Origin: Tethya wilhelma
Lineage: Eukaryota > Porifera > Demospongiae > Tethyida > Tethyidae
Direction of reading: 5' to 3'
Assembly (NCBI GenBank): GCA_964030475.1
Contig: CAXIPT010000004.1
Coordinates: 3,830,452-3,894,451, forward strand
DNA: 64,000 nt
The translations under genes and the position numbers were made by a program. Of the stretch, positions 32,601 through 46,042 are shown one piece after another. Positions within the stretch are counted from its first letter, which is position 1. Each line of letters starts with the position of its first letter. A model generated the notes under the pieces. That model saw only the letters and a program-made list of their open reading frames with translations, had not been told where the DNA came from and did no database searches.

Positions 32601-32731
32601 CAACTNTCCAACAAACCAGGCTCTGTCCATGAAAGCATTCTATGGTCTAAACTGCGAGTAGTGAGAAAGTGAATTAAAACTTTAAGTTAATGAAAGTTAA
32701 TGATAATTTTCACAACAAATGTATAAATATA
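29640..32731. other. Non-coding stretch with repeat debris
   Basis: I see no supported gene. A one-ended copy of the ACCGTAAATC repeat begins at about 30439. A dispersed repeat starting near 31345 (GCACCACTGGTGCACAAGCCTC) recurs at about 48190 and 50125. Open frames at 31973-32161 and 32134-32370 are unsupported. One ambiguous base lies at 32606. Confidence 0.4.
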
Positions 32732-32954
32732 TACCGTAAATCTTCTAAAAATTCGGCGCAAAAAAATTAAATACGTTTGAGCTTTGCCGAATTTTTAAAG
32801 ATTATTCATCGCATGTGCCACGTGTGCATGCTCAATTGCATATGTTAGTATATACACATGACGACCTTTTCCGAAAAATTAGAGGTAAATTCAATAAATC
32901 TGGTAAAGGGTGCCGAATAATAAGAGGTGACGAATTTTTAGAAGATCTACGGTA
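32732..32954. mobile_element. MITE of the TACCGTA-ended family
   Basis: TACCGTAAATCTTCTAAAAA at the left end is mirrored by TTTTTAGAAGATCTACGGTA at the right end. The interior is AT-rich and non-coding. It is preceded by TA, consistent with TA insertion. Confidence 0.75.
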
Positions 32955-32969
32955 CATAGCCAGTGAATC

Positions 32970-33700
32970 ATGCTTTTTGGAGACCATATAGTGGCAGAAA
33001 AGGTTCCCTTCAGTTTCATCTTTAAAGAAGGAGAAGAGTTTCGTCCATCTCCATTTGTCTATGTCACCAACCTATGGGATAAACTTGAGGTACTAATTAT
33101 GGTATTATACAAGGTCAAGTACATAATGTACCATAAATATTGTACATTTTAGCAATGATTGCCTCTATTGGCATGATGACCAAATCCCTTCGGATGAGAT
33201 TTGGGTAAAGGTTGGTGGAGAGAAGGGTGGTGGTGACACATTTAAGATGTGTTTTCAACTAGTAAACACCAAGACACCCAACTCACCGAGAAACACCTGT
33301 GTATTTGGGATCTTTGAGGCCTCTGACTCTGTGACTAACCTCAAGGTTATTGGAGATAGGTTTGGTGAAGACGTTTGCAACTCCTGATTCAATCATATGG
33401 GCTTTCAGGAGCTTCTGGTAGTGTTTTTTTTCCTGTTTCAAGGTTCCAAAATTTCATCATTCAGCGTGATATTTATTTAGGTCGTCACTGTTACTTGTGG
33501 TGTAACATTAAGAGCTCAAGCCTAACTGTTGATTCTTCCATTTGTGGTCCAGTAGTCTCTCGTTCCTTGTTGACTCTTGCATCAGATTCGAGCGAGTTTT
33601 GTAAGAGATGGAGGGGACAATAACTTCACAACAATGTCATCAGAGAGCCCTTTTTTCCCGTTTCTATACAATATATTAAATCACTACAAACAGTCACACA
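32970..33700 (+). pseudogene. Decayed transposon protein with YGLSGASG motif
   Basis: Frame pieces read VPFSFIFKEGEEFRPSPFVY, then after an interruption EIWVKVGGEKGGGDTFKMCF, NTCVFGIFEASDSVTNL and finally SYGLSGASG ... GRHCYLWC. I recall this order from multi-copy proteins in cnidarian and sponge genomes that behave like transposon products. Stops and an inserted segment (about 33420-33480) break the frame. Superfamily not assigned. It starts directly beside the MITE at 32732-32954. Confidence 0.5.
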
Positions 33701-34292
33701 CCACAATCCTTACATTATATAATGAAGGCACCAAGGTGCTTACCCTAGCATAAGAATACATTGTCAATCTAGCTTCCAGTACAATGAACAGTGGACCCAG
33801 CAGAGGATACTGAGCTACAATTACTACTTTAACCATGACTTCAGGACGGATGCCCTGCCGGACCAGTATTGGTAGCCTGACCGAGAATATTTGGTCACTA
33901 ACAATGATCTGATTATCTAAATGGTTAACTGCAAAGATATAGTTAGAGTACTAGCTGGCAAGTTCACATATGACTCAGTGATTGTTTATCAGCCTATTAT
34001 CAGCTCTGTCATGCCTTGGATTCATTAAAAACATCCTTATAATATGCCAAAACAGCGTGGTTAATAAGAGTGTAGTATTATTGCGCGCTAAATTTACCTT
34101 CAAAGTAGTTAGTTGCCCCTCAATGCTCAACTCCTGCATGCTTTTGCCTAGCTTATTCTAAATAACGCACACTAAGAAATGGGGGTGATTAGCAGGTGTG
34201 GCCTCGAAGCTTAGTGCTCAGAGGGGCTGAAAAGCCTCAGATCTCAGGAACTATAGGGTTTTGTTGAATGCTACGAGTAATTTTTTTAGATA

Positions 34293-34678
34293 ACAAGTAG
34301 CAAAAATTTTAAAAAATTAGCAGGGCAGTGCTGAAAGTATTGGAACAAGGCATGTCTCAATTTCGGGCACATGACTACTTCATTTTCATTTTTGATCCCT
34401 CAATTATTGTTGTCAATGGTTTCAGAATTACTATATATCTGTAGATGAAGTTTATCAGGTGAGCAACAGTATCACATACTAATGGTTCAAATTCTTGCCA
34501 ATCTTATCACTTGGCTAAATAGTGGAATAAAGTATAGCAGGCAGGATTAGATTATACTGCCCATGACTTGAACACAAAAAAAATGAAGTAGTCATGTGCC
34601 CGAAATTGAGACATGCCTTGTTCCAATACTTTTTACAGCACTACACTGCTAATTTTTTAAAATTTTTGCTACTTGTTC
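34293..34678. mobile_element. Fold-back element with arms of about 100 bases
   Basis: AACAAGTAGCAAAAATTTTA through GAAGTAGTCATGTGCCCGAA: the left arm (34293-34395) and right arm (34575-34678) are near-perfect inverted copies around a 180-bp centre with no coding sequence. Confidence 0.85.
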
Positions 34679-35047
34679 ATTAACTTTTTTCAACACTACA
34701 GTGCATGTGAAGACTGCCATTAGAGACTAGTTAGTCCCTACAAAAAGCTTGAGTAGGCATGCAGCATAGCTACATGCATTGTAATGCTAGAATAACTAAT
34801 GCGCATGCGTGTTCAATAACACGTGGATAAATAATGAATGACCTTTGAACTCTACCTGCAGGAAGATTGCTACGTTGAAATACATGAATTTATATGCTAA
34901 GTTTCAAAGCTTTCTAGTTTTTGTTTAGGCTTATTTATGATGAAAACGAGTATCAAGGAACGCAGTTCCCTTGAAAAGGACTTACCTAGTGCTGTCAAAG
35001 TTGGCTCCACACTTTCTGCCAGTTCTCTGGAAACCGTGTTCAAGTAA

Positions 35048-35081
35048 GTCAGTCAGTACGTACGTACGTACGTACGTACGT
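35048..35081. repeat. (TACG)n microsatellite
   Basis: Short run of TACG units in a region without genes. Confidence 0.85.
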
Positions 35082-36242
35082 AAATACGTTAGGAGAACAA
35101 AAATGGCACTATTGTGGCTTCCCACTAGCGCTCTCTACGAGTGCCCAGTGAAGTTTCTGTGAGCTTCAGCCCTTGCATGCAGTTGGTAATCTGTTGGGGA
35201 GAGCCTTTGAGCAAGTTTGAGGGCTTAATTTTGTTTTGCTAGATTTTTATGGTGAAAAACATTTTGTATTGGGTCTATGAGACATGTGGCCCATTCCTAC
35301 TATACGTACTACCGTACGTATGATAACGATTATTTTACCTTGGTGTGCCGCTTTTGAAGACTGAGCATTCCGTTCTTGAGATTAAGAGTGCAGAAAAAAT
35401 TGGTCAGACTGACAGACATACAAAATGACTACTTAACCCTTGCTGCGTATGCGCGCGCCAAGGGTTAAATATATAACACAGGTGTGTCCTCCAGGTCACC
35501 ACATTTGTCTAGGCATTTTTCATTGGATGTTCACCATTTTTGAGGATGAGTGCCATGAACTTGATGCAACTAGAGGGCAGTATAGCAGAAGCTACTTTTA
35601 AAAACTATATTGTAACATTGCTGATATTCGTGATACTATGGACTCAGAGATAAGTTGAATAGCTCCTAACAAACCACAATCCACATTGCTGGCAATCGCA
35701 CAATAAGAAATATAAGAAAAGTGAAATGGTATCTTAATTCCTGTATAAAAAGACATATATAGCATAAACACATGTACATGTATCTTAAACAAAAGAGCTA
35801 GAGAATTAAAAGAAGTTTCCAAGGAATGCTGGCCCTTTGTGAAGGCCTTCAGGCTTGAATAATTCACTGACAGCCTTTCATGTGGAGAGACAGGCTTATT
35901 ACAGTGGGACTCTTGTGGGAAATCATGTGCATGCACAGTTGTCTGAAGGTATACACCGGAATTAAAGTAGATGCATAGTGTTTGTCGGTCTCTTACCTGC
36001 ATATGATTGATTTCAGTATCAACCAGTTGACTCTGTCATCCCAGTAGCATGTCAATATTATCCTTCGCTGGTCACCGAAGCTCAGCAGATAGTAGAGAAA
36101 CACCGAAAAGCCTTACTTCTCTTTAGTCACTGTCACAACATCTATGAAAGATTCAAGTGATGCAGAAAAGCTATGTATGTAACAAAAATACCAGATAGCT
36201 GGCATGATGTTGTTTTCGAACCTTGTTTCTAAAGCAAAAAGT

Positions 36243-36639
36243 TTATGGCAGTGGCGGATCCAGGGGTAGTTCGTTTGGTTCGGACGAACCCCCCTTTTTG
36301 GCCAGCTCATCAAAAAATTTTTTTACAAGAAATAACAGTAGAAGATCAACGGATGGACGCTCATAAGTATAATACTTTCTTTAAGAGTGAATTTAAGCCA
36401 GTAGATAAGACCATGGTACCAAACAAGTGCAGATTCTGGCAAAAAAACGGCTGAAAATCAGCGAGTTAGCGCTACTCGTGCTCGTGCAGGTAAGTACAAA
36501 GTCCACACAACTGGAAGTGGGTGGGGCTCAGCACGTAAAATAGGCGTGGTTTATGGAAAGTGGGCGGGGCCAACCAAAATCTGCGCGCAATTTAATTCAA
36601 ACTACCCTTTCTAAATTCCTGGATCCGCCCCTGTTATGG
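36243..36639. mobile_element. hAT-like MITE with CAGTGGCGGATCCAGG ends
   Basis: Element 36249-36633 runs from CAGTGGCGGATCCAGG to CCTGGATCCGCCCCTG, the terminal form widely seen in hAT elements of animals. It is flanked by a TTATGG repeat on each side (36243-36248 and 36634-36639). hAT normally gives eight bases, so two flank bases may have changed. There is no transposase. A related end lies near 44628. Confidence 0.8.
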
Positions 36640-39600
36640 GCTACTACAGAAAGGAGTTCAGTAACTCTCCAAAGTTGCACATGCTTGAAGAGCATGTGTA
36701 ATCTTGGATAAAGAGAATGGGAGGTTAGATTTGGTCTTCCTGGTGAGCAAGGAGCTGAGAGTATACACACTTACTTTAATTCCCAAAAATGAACATACGG
36801 TGGTATACCTGACAAAGTTCAGAGGATGAGACATCATCTCCATATTGCTCCAGCGAACACAACAGCCAGACCAGTACCAAAGAAGAAACTATCAAGTGGG
36901 AGAGACTGAGACTCTAAGTGATCATACTACACATATACCACTGCACACAACACACGTAGCAAGTGTATAAAGTATGAAATAATTTATCGATCTTTTGTCC
37001 AACCTATTGCTCACAAAAAAAAGAGAAGCAGCAAAGTCATTGAATTTACTTACATTCTTGTTATTCCTGATATCTTTCAAACAAGCCATGTTTCTCTGAA
37101 AACTTCTCTTTTCTGGTGTTGTCCTGGAATATTAACCCCCGTTGAGAAAGCAGCCAGCTGTAACTTTGCTTGTAGCTAGTTGATCATTTTCCCTACAATT
37201 TGAACTAACTTGAACTAACTTGAGATGCCAGTAATTGCGTTTCACAGGAGTTTAAAATCGTATTACTTGTTTTATTATTCGGAAATTTTAAACATGGGAA
37301 CCACGCGTAGACATGCTAGAACGTGACATGTATATTGTATGGCTAGTTGTGAAGGATCTGCTCTTCAATCAATTTACCCCATACTTCATCCGCATGAATC
37401 CTTGGTGAATGTTTCCCATCTGAGAATCTAGTGACCATTTATCAAACTTTCCTTTAAGCTCACAATAAACATCGCTCATTCTCAATATTTAGATGGATGA
37501 TTCTTGTATTATTCTCCACAATTATACTTGATCAATCAAGCCAAGGGCTCTAAAAACAATAGATTCTTGACAACTGCTTTTAACAAACAATTAGCATCTT
37601 TAAATTTCCCAAGAACCATAAGTCCTGCTGGCCACAATATGTCCTTAGGTAACATCACGTCAGTTAATAGTTTGCGAACAGTGACAGCAATAAATACCAC
37701 TACCACAACAAAAGGAGAGATGCTTACCTGTGTTCAACACCACTTATTGAATCCAAAACATCTATATCATGTGATGTATCCTCAGCCAACAAGTCACATC
37801 AGTTAGAGATAGACATATAATAGTGTGCCAGCGACAGCTAAATGGAGAGATGCTAAGTATAGGTTATTGACCTAGCCCGAGGTGTTTATATAGTGACCAA
37901 GGGCACAGCCCAAGGTTCTCAGGGACTATAAGGCATGGGTTTACTTAATTAACTACCAATAAATAAATTAGGCTCTCTATTGATATTCCTATCATCACTG
38001 TAAATGATGCAACTTGTCTCTTTCCATGTTAATATCTTGGTGACTTTTACTTTTTGCGTAAATTAATGATTACTTCATGATTATTACTTCTTCAAAAACA
38101 AACAAACCTGTTCCGTGGCAACCAAATTTTGGCAGATTATTTATTACAAAATGCTAACTACACTAACTTTACCTAAGGAAGATAAGAGCAAAATTCTATT
38201 TAATGCACACCCATTATTGTTCTCTTAACTCTCCATGGCAACGCTCAGTTAATTGGGTCTAGAAAGACGATTAATCTTTGATAAACGCTTGGTTGCCATA
38301 GAAACAGATTTAGGGACTGGTAAACTGAAAAATAACAAAATTGATGATTATTTATGAGCAATAAGTCATGTGATCATAATAATTACACAACATCTTCATA
38401 TTTAGCGGTATATAATTTATTGCTACTTTAGCTATTTGTTATTTAGTACCCGTGCCTTGTGGCCAATGAGTAACTTTATAAACACTTCCGAGGGCTTCTA
38501 ATCGCTATGAAGGCATGGTCACTAACTAGCTAATCACTTCTTTAATAACAGGTCTTTATAGTATCATGACATCAATGTGGATTCATTTTGAAAAAAAAAT
38601 CAGTGAGTGTACAGAGTCCAAAAACGTTTCTACGTTGCTTGAAAACTTTCTAGCTATACTGCCAGAAAACTGTTGAGGATTGGTTTTTTGGGAAAATTGC
38701 TGAAAAATCCAACTATTGTCGGAAAACTTGAGTGAAAACATCTATTCAGCTGATGCTGCTCTTGAATAGAGTCACAAGGTTAGCGTACGTCTTAGCCACA
38801 CCATAATACTTTAGTTTTAGATCTATACATGGCCTATGATCAGTTCTGTTCATGCACATATGGTGATATCCAGGCTAGGCATGCCCTTTTAGAAGTACAT
38901 TCCTAGAAGTCACAACATAGTTCAAAGGCAGTACACTTGATCGAGAGTACACAGCCAAAAATTTTAAGTTGATCCTGAAATGGCAACCACAACAGTACTG
39001 ATTCATCGTTTTGGCCACTTGCTGTTGCTGCCTGATGTCAGCTCAGTACTGTTGCATCATCATATTGACGAAACATGATTTACCACTGAAGTTGTATGGG
39101 TTAATCACAGTGTTGGTCTTCAGGATTATTTCAGCATAGTAATTTTGATGCTTCATCTGTGTTCGTGGGATGTGCATAGTTTTGTCGTGTAATAATAATT
39201 ATAATGTACACTGTACAATGTTGTAACATCAGGATTGGTGATTTGAAACCTGTACAGCATATACAAAACAAAACATTTACAACATACAATAAAATTAATA
39301 ATAAAACAATAGATAAGATTACGGATAAATGATGCTACAGGCTTGACTGAATGGTTTCTCTCTCAGCTCTCTATTTTGACTTGACAAAAGTCTCCACATT
39401 CGTAGACTATTAACACTGCTCTCAATAACACTTTGAGGGTCCACTCCTTAAACTTGATCGAACATAACAGGACAGTCAAGTTTATTATGGATTGATGTGC
39501 CATCAGGATGCGTCACTGCTTCAACAACTCTTAATTATTATGCACATATCACCATCGCACTTTATGTTGGCAACTCACTCTACAGTAAATGGGTAAAAAA

Positions 39601-41908
39601 GTGAATTCAGCATACAATCGCCATTCTTGGCTGCATATCATTTGAGCCACTGTGCTGCCATTTCCGTCGAAATGATAAATCACGTCTGGGATGACTCTGA
39701 ACTACTGTAGCTTGTACATGTATATACATGCTGTATAGTTGTCCTTTAGCAAAGTACTATCAACCCATAATTCATCTTGAATACCATCATTCTTCATGAT
39801 CACGCCACATAACTAAAAATTCCAGTGTCTTGTACTTTGTAATAAAGCAATAATAATAATAATAATAATATGCAGCGTGCGGAATTGAATCGCCAAATTA
39901 AAATCGCCAATAATCCTAAAATGGGAATTTGCCAAATTTAAGCCAGCCAAATTTAGCCGCTATACGGAATATCTCACCTATTAATTGTACAATAACCAGT
40001 ACATATGTACAGTTACATGTATATGTTACATGTACAAATCATCAGTTACATGTGGACAAATGCAACAGTGCTTACTCAGTCCACATAACATTGCTATCAT
40101 TACTTTGGAAATGTAGAGTGCACACACACACACACATGCTTGCTGTGCAGTGCTTATTGGTGTGCGCACACGCCAATAAGTACAAAACGAAACATGATTT
40201 TCAGTGAACAATAATCTGAAGTAATTAAGTCATGCTAATGTTTCATTTAATTTTCTTCAGCAAAATTGTTCTTTCCAATTTGCATAACATTTCTTGGTGT
40301 ACCTGTTGCATCGAAGCACCATACGATGATGTGTCTTGCTCATAGAACAAAGAATATTCTTGAACCTGCCAACCCATATAAATGTTTGCTTTCCTGCCTG
40401 AGTGTTAGTCTGGATTATCATGTTTCAATTTAAGGGGAGAAAAATTTTCCCGACATTCTTCTGAAATATGATGAAACACATCAACTAGTATTAAGCCAAA
40501 TTCTGTCAAATCAAGGAGCAAGTGGTACTTGCAACTCTTAGTCTTGCCAGGTTGCACATATTATCATAAGCAAGAATTATGTTCCTAGAGTTGAATTCTG
40601 TTGTTTTGGCCACATAGTAACCACTGCAACGCAATGAAGAACACTTGACAAGGAAATTCAGATCTGTAAGTAATGATATAAATATTTGGTTGTAAGTATT
40701 TCATTTAGGAGTGTATGACCATTGTGATATGTAATCAATAGGATAACCATGCAGTAGAACAGACTAGAACTCATGTCATATGTGTGTGAACCTGTATAGT
40801 GCCACCAGGCATAAATGGCCAAAATTTATTTTGCGCATATTTCCTTTTCTGTGCATTATTGAACCTAGCAACAATAGAAACTTTTATTCAGCTGATTGAG
40901 AGCTTTTGTTTAAAAAATAATTTGGTAGGATATTGTGTAGTTGATGCTGTTGCTATGTTCTAGGTTAGTTTAGACGCAGGGTTTTCTAATTGATGCCCAC
41001 CCCATGTGCAAACATGCGAAGAATTCTATGCTATTAAAAGTCTTCTGAGGTTCTTTGATGAGTAAAAAGAATGCCTAACATGTCTAAGAGAAAGAAGGAA
41101 CTCAGTTCTGCTATAGGGAGAAGTGAAGAATCAACAAGTGGCCCTATCTTAGCTACTTGAAATGTTGGCATGCATGTTTTATAATAATTTCAGTACTCTC
41201 ATCATCTCTTGAAAGTCCTCATCTGTCTCAAGACACTGATCCCGTTGAAGCCACAACTCTGATACTGCTGAATTGACTTCAACCCCCGACATTCATGGAG
41301 ATCCTATCCAATTGTGTTTGGGGATTTTGAACCTGATATTTCATTCGACTATACTGTGTCGACAACCCCATTCGAGTCAAATCATATCTCATCCTCTGTT
41401 CTTGATGTTCATCTGGTGTTGACGAAGAGTCCTCTCCAAGTCCTAAACCTACTCTGAATGAGTTGAGTATTCTCAGGAATGGATCGAAATGCTCTTAGGA
41501 GATGACCTCCAGTCATCATTGTCGATACTACTCCAATATCTACTTGTCAATGAATTTAGCTTTCAACTAACAGATGCAGCAGTCCTGATTGGCAAAGTTC
41601 TGGATAAAGGAGAGTAAAAGGCCATAAAAAGGCTGCAAAAAATCCCATTATGTTGGAGTCTGCGAGGGTCAAGTGATACTGTAGCCTTCACTATTGCATT
41701 AGTGTAATGAGAGCTTTCAAACGATACCCTCTTTGTTGTGGTTTGTATGACGTTGACCTGACTTGGATCATAATTGAGAATTCAATGTAATTTGGTTGAT
41801 TATCAACACATGTACAGTACTGTTCCAAGTAAAAGCAACTCTGTATCTCAAATTTTTTAACAATCTATGTATCTGGATTACAATGGCAGAAGTTTTGAAT
41901 TTGTATGA
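36640..41908. other. No gene seen; repeat-rich
   Basis: Open frames here are short and unsupported. A fold-back element is likely at about 37868-38510: GACCTAGCCCGAGGTGTTTATA is mirrored by TATAAACACTTCCGAGGGCT. An (AAT)n run lies at about 39848-39870. A one-ended TACCGTA-family piece lies at about 39890-39967. Stretch 41190-41580 looks like decayed coding sequence with many stops. Confidence 0.4.
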
Positions 41909-42113
41909 TACCGTATAGCCGGAAAATTTGGCAGGAAATTAAATTTGGCGGATGGGACTTAGTTAAAATCCGCCAATATTTTTTTCACGCATATATGCTG
42001 CAGCAGCCTTTTTATGCGCGCGCGTGCGCGTGCGATACAGCTCGCTCCGCCAAATTAAAATTCGCCAAATTCAAACTTAGGCTCAATCCGCCAAATTTTC
42101 CGGCTATACGGTA
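41909..42113. mobile_element. MITE of the TACCGTA-ended family
   Basis: TACCGTATAGCCGGAAAATTTGG at the left and CCAAATTTTCCGGCTATACGGTA at the right are perfect inverted ends. The interior repeats CCGCCAAATT several times. Confidence 0.85.
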
Positions 42114-42428
42114 AATCAATAAGCAAGATTAACACAAAAGTATTGGAGTCTGCAAGGGTCATGTGATACTTCACTACTGCATTCAGTGCAATGAAAGCTT
42201 TCAGACGATACCCACTTTGTTGTGGTTTGTACGACGTTGACCTGACTTGAACGATTATTGAAAAATCTCTAAAGTAAAATATGCTAAACCTCCAATTTCC
42301 TCTACCTTCTTCTTCCTTGCACCCAGTTTTCTCACTTCCAGAAGCTGATTCTTGAACAAATAGTTTCTTTGTCTTCAACCGCTTTTGGCATCAGTTACTC
42401 GTCTCTTTAGCCAACTCTGGCAAGTTGA

Positions 42429-42988
42429 GGACCGGCTCCCTAATTAATTCGAACTAAGAATACCTTTATCATTTAACATGCTCTCACCATGGTAACGCAT
42501 GTGTGAACGATGCTCTGAACATCCTTAATGATTTGCCCTGGTTACATTACCAATCTCATTATGAATATTCTTGAAAATATCTTTGATTAAAATTCCGGAA
42601 ATGATATGCAATATAAGGTAACCAAAAATTTTATATGAAATCTTACTATATTTTTACTCATTGAGTTGTTGCCATGGAGAGATATGCAGCACTTTCCATT
42701 TAATGCACACCAAAATTTACTACTTCACTACTCTCCATGTCAACATATTAATGAATAAACCAGTGAAATAATTTTGGTAACTCCATATCATTTCTGCGAT
42801 TTTAATTGAAGATATTTTCATGAATATTCATGAGATTAGTCATGTGACTCTGATAACCAGGGCAAATCAATCATTAAGGATGTTCGGAGCATCATTCACA
42901 TGCATTACGGTAGGAGCATGTTAAATGATAAAAATTTGTTCAAATCATTTTGTGCCTTAATTCCCTACCCTAGGGAGCCAGTCCTTCT
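42429..42988. mobile_element. Fold-back element, about 560 bp
   Basis: Left GGACCGGCTCCCTA and right TAGGGAGCCAGTCC. Inner inverted blocks include ATCATTTAACATGCTC and GATGCTC(T/C)GAACATCCTTAATGATTTGCCCTGG. The centre carries TGCCATGGAGAG and TTTAATGCACACC, which also occur in the element near 38200, so the two belong to one family. Confidence 0.75.
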
Positions 42989-43706
42989 TGCAGAAAAGTC
43001 ACAAGATACAAGACCAAGCCATTGATTTCTGTACTCATGAACTTGGAAAATCAAGTCAACGACCCTTTCTATACATAGAAGTGTGTGTTATTTAGAATTT
43101 ATATATTTTGTGATAAGTACAGATTCTGCTACTACTGGATACAAAACTCTACCATAGCTATCAGTGATTCACCACAAGTTGCAAGTGACAGAGAGTGCGA
43201 GGCTTGTGTACCGTAGGTGGCTTTACTTTAAATTAAGTGTGAATTTTGTATAGATAAATAATGATGACTTGAGCAAGCCAAAGCTTGGACCTGGTATGAC
43301 TAAACAACGATCTAGAAGCTAACAAAATTTAAAGCTTAACACAGAGTTCCAGAGCGGCACTCTCCCTTGTAAAAAATTTCCTGGTACTATCCAGAAACTT
43401 TTTGGCTGGTAATGAGCATGTAATCTTGTTTCAAGCTTCACTGGATGAAAAGTTTAGAGTTTGTGTTTTAGTTATGCTCGTGCATTAGTAAACCAAACCT
43501 GGTGATCATCGTACCATTATTGTATTTATGAAAATGAAAGTCAAATAATGTTTGTGAGCGTGGCAACATCGCCAAGTACATGTATAAATGAGCATTACTA
43601 CAGCACTCATTGCATGCAGAGCATTCGAGCAGATACATCTGTAAGATATTAGATTTGCCTACAAATTTGGGTATTTAATGTAAACATTACACATAGCCTC
43701 GTTCCC

Positions 43707-44262
43707 AGGCTCCTCCTTTCCAAATATTTTAGAAAGCAGAGAGCCTGGTACCAGTAGTCACGTGAGTCACGTACAGGGTAGACTTGAGGTGAGTCATGAT
43801 GACGTGCTATATTTTGAATGCGTCACACACATTCTCCAATGTAGTCAGTTGAAATGTTATAAGCAAAAGTTTTGCCAACTATGAGCACTGAGAGCTATAG
43901 AGATGTAGAAGACTGTGGAAAGAGACAAGAAAAAAGTAGCCAGTAGTCTCCAATAATTGTCTAAGAGGTAACAGATAAATCGCAGTCTCTCGGTTTTGTG
44001 TCCCGTCTTGATATTTCAGTCTGGCCAAAACAAGGCAAAAAAACAAAAGTGACTATCACAACAGCTGTTCAGAAAGTACATGATCTCTTTGCACACAAGA
44101 AATGACTTTGAATAAGCGAATGGTAGGTGTTCTTCTGTTCTGTTCTGTTCGCTGTTGCTCTGACTAGCTAACTAACATAAAATAGTACGGAAACTCACGT
44201 CACTACTGGTACCAGGCTCTCTCCCTTATTTTCGAAGAAAATATTCGCGAAGGAGGAGCTAC
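43707..44262. mobile_element. Fold-back element related to 5226-5476
   Basis: AGGCTCCTCCTT near the left end and AAGGAGGAGCT at the right. Inner inverted AGAGAGCCTGGTACCAGTAG with CACGTGAGT. There is no coding sequence. Confidence 0.7.
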
Positions 44263-44624
44263 AATACACATAGGTTGGCAATATTTAGAAACAGCTATTT
44301 GCTCTGTATCTACCCAAAAATACCAAATTTCCCAGCAGATTAAATTTCTAATAATTATATTAAAAAATATGACATTCTGGAAACTAGTTCTAGCAATCCT
44401 CATTTTGTTTAAAGGTATTGCAATGTGGCGATGCTCCTGCATAGATCACATTACACTTAAATTTTAGTGTGTGGTGTATCAATGGCTATTTTATTAATAC
44501 CCATTGTATTTTGGGGGAAATATATATTTTTGTTAAAATACTTACCACAAAATCTATGTTTTTACCCATTTTAAAAGTTAAGGCATCCTTAACTATTCTC
44601 AGATAAGATGCCAAGAGTAATATC

Positions 44625-45112
44625 ATTGGCAGATCCAGCATTAGGGGCACCCCTCCCTTTTTTCAACTGAAATATTTGATCAATATGGAAATGGTCGTTA
44701 GGCTAACTATTGAGTCACTAGATACAAAGCAAAAAGCGCCTTCTCCATATGGCGACCATTAATTTCTAAATCATGCACCATTCATTAGCTGAATCAGAGA
44801 CACAAAAAACCGATGGCAAAAGCGACTGTCCCCAAAGAAACCAAGTTTGTTCATTCAAGAATCAGTCTCTGAGAAAAGTTGAGCCAAGATAGAAGAAGAA
44901 TAAGAAGAAGATGGAGAAAATTGGAGGTTTGCCATATTTGTATTTGTTACATTAGCGATGGTTTTAGGCCATGTTTTAGGGCTCATTTGAAAGAGAAAGA
45001 GCTAAATTGTAGCTTAAGAAGCCTTTTAGTGCCAAGCGCTCAGTTTTTGCAGAGTTATTCGCGTGAATATTTGTCCGTGCCATTCCTATGAACCCAGTAC
45101 TACCGTACTGGG
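44625..45112 (-). repeat. Dispersed repeat, copy in minus orientation
   Basis: Ends with ACCCAGTACTACCGTACTGGG at about 45092-45112. The block containing AAGCGACTGTCCCCAAAGAAACC through AGAAGAAGATGGAGAAAATT recurs inverted at 46420-46870 and 60395-60875, with a weaker piece at 42290-42420. An open frame inside (44879-45091) is part of the repeat and not a gene. Confidence 0.7.
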
Positions 45113-45789
45113 AATAAACAAAATTGTTCCATTTGGGGTTAACAAATGACAACTTGTCATAGCTCCTAATTTTCTCGTACTCAGAAAATTTTCTGCAAGC
45201 TGTAAGCATGCCTGGAACTTGTAGGCTGAAATTGAGTTTATACCTACTCAGATATTATGTGTCCCCCAACTGCATGCATGTTAGCTGCTGGTATTTTGAA
45301 ATTTATGCGTTTCATTTAGGCTCAACAGACTTAGCTATATCAAGTTGTTCCTGTAGTATAATATATGTGTAAAATATTGCTTTACAAAAGAAGTTACAAT
45401 TAGGAACATACCATCTTGTTCTGTTGTTGAGCTTGAGAGCTTTTGGAACATAGTTTTATTCCGAACCTTGTATTGCACAATTGTACTGTGTTAATGAACA
45501 TTTGAACCAATTTCACTACAAGATTTTGCTAGTACGTATAATTATATGGAATTCACATGTTACAAGGTTTGGAACAGAACTATATTGTTCCAAAAGCTGT
45601 TAGTATGATGTAGAATACAGCTTTCTCTGGGTAGCAAGGTAACGACCTAATCTCAATGACATAATTTTAATTCTCGATCATATAGCCATCACCATGCATA
45701 GAATATCAAAGATATGAAAGCTTTAAGCCTTTTGCTGCAGAAGCCTCTGGATGAATTTACAAGCTATAGCAATCTGTAGAAATGTACTG

Positions 45790-46005
45790 AGAACATAGGA
45801 ATGGCAAAATCATATTAGTAAGCAAACAAGATAGGAATGGTTGTCAGATTGAGTGATGAGTTCATTTCTGTGTGCAGGCCTAATGTTCATATCCCTTGCT
45901 AAGTGATATAGTGGACACAGGAATGAACTTTCACTCAATCTGACCACCATTTCTATCTTGATTGCTTCCTTTTTATTATTTGCCATTCCTCCGTTACATT
46001 TCTGT
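45790..46005. mobile_element. Diverged inverted-repeat element (GCAAACAAGATAG family)
   Basis: AGGAATGGCAAAATC ... AAGCAAACAAGATAGGAATGG is mirrored by CCATTTCTATCTTGATTGC ... GCCATTCCT. It resembles 53967-54237 and 61177-61448 but with more changes. Confidence 0.6.
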
Positions 46006-46042
46006 TTTTTTTCAGTTGTTTGTTTTTTGTGAACAATTAATA

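Larger units (their letters stand above)
33701..36242. other. No gene seen besides listed repeats
   Basis: An open frame of 134 codons at 35598-36002 (minus) has no recognisable domain or splice support. A TAACCCTTG...CAAGGGTTA inverted end lies at about 35434-35466, matching the element at 52212-52890. Confidence 0.4.

Noticed and set aside
35048..35081. (TACG)n run as a CRISPR-like or regulatory array
   Set aside because: Simple four-base microsatellite; there are no spacers.
44879..45091. Arg-rich plus-strand frame MSQDRRRIRRRW
   Set aside because: It lies in a dispersed repeat with three other copies and the frame is not kept in them.
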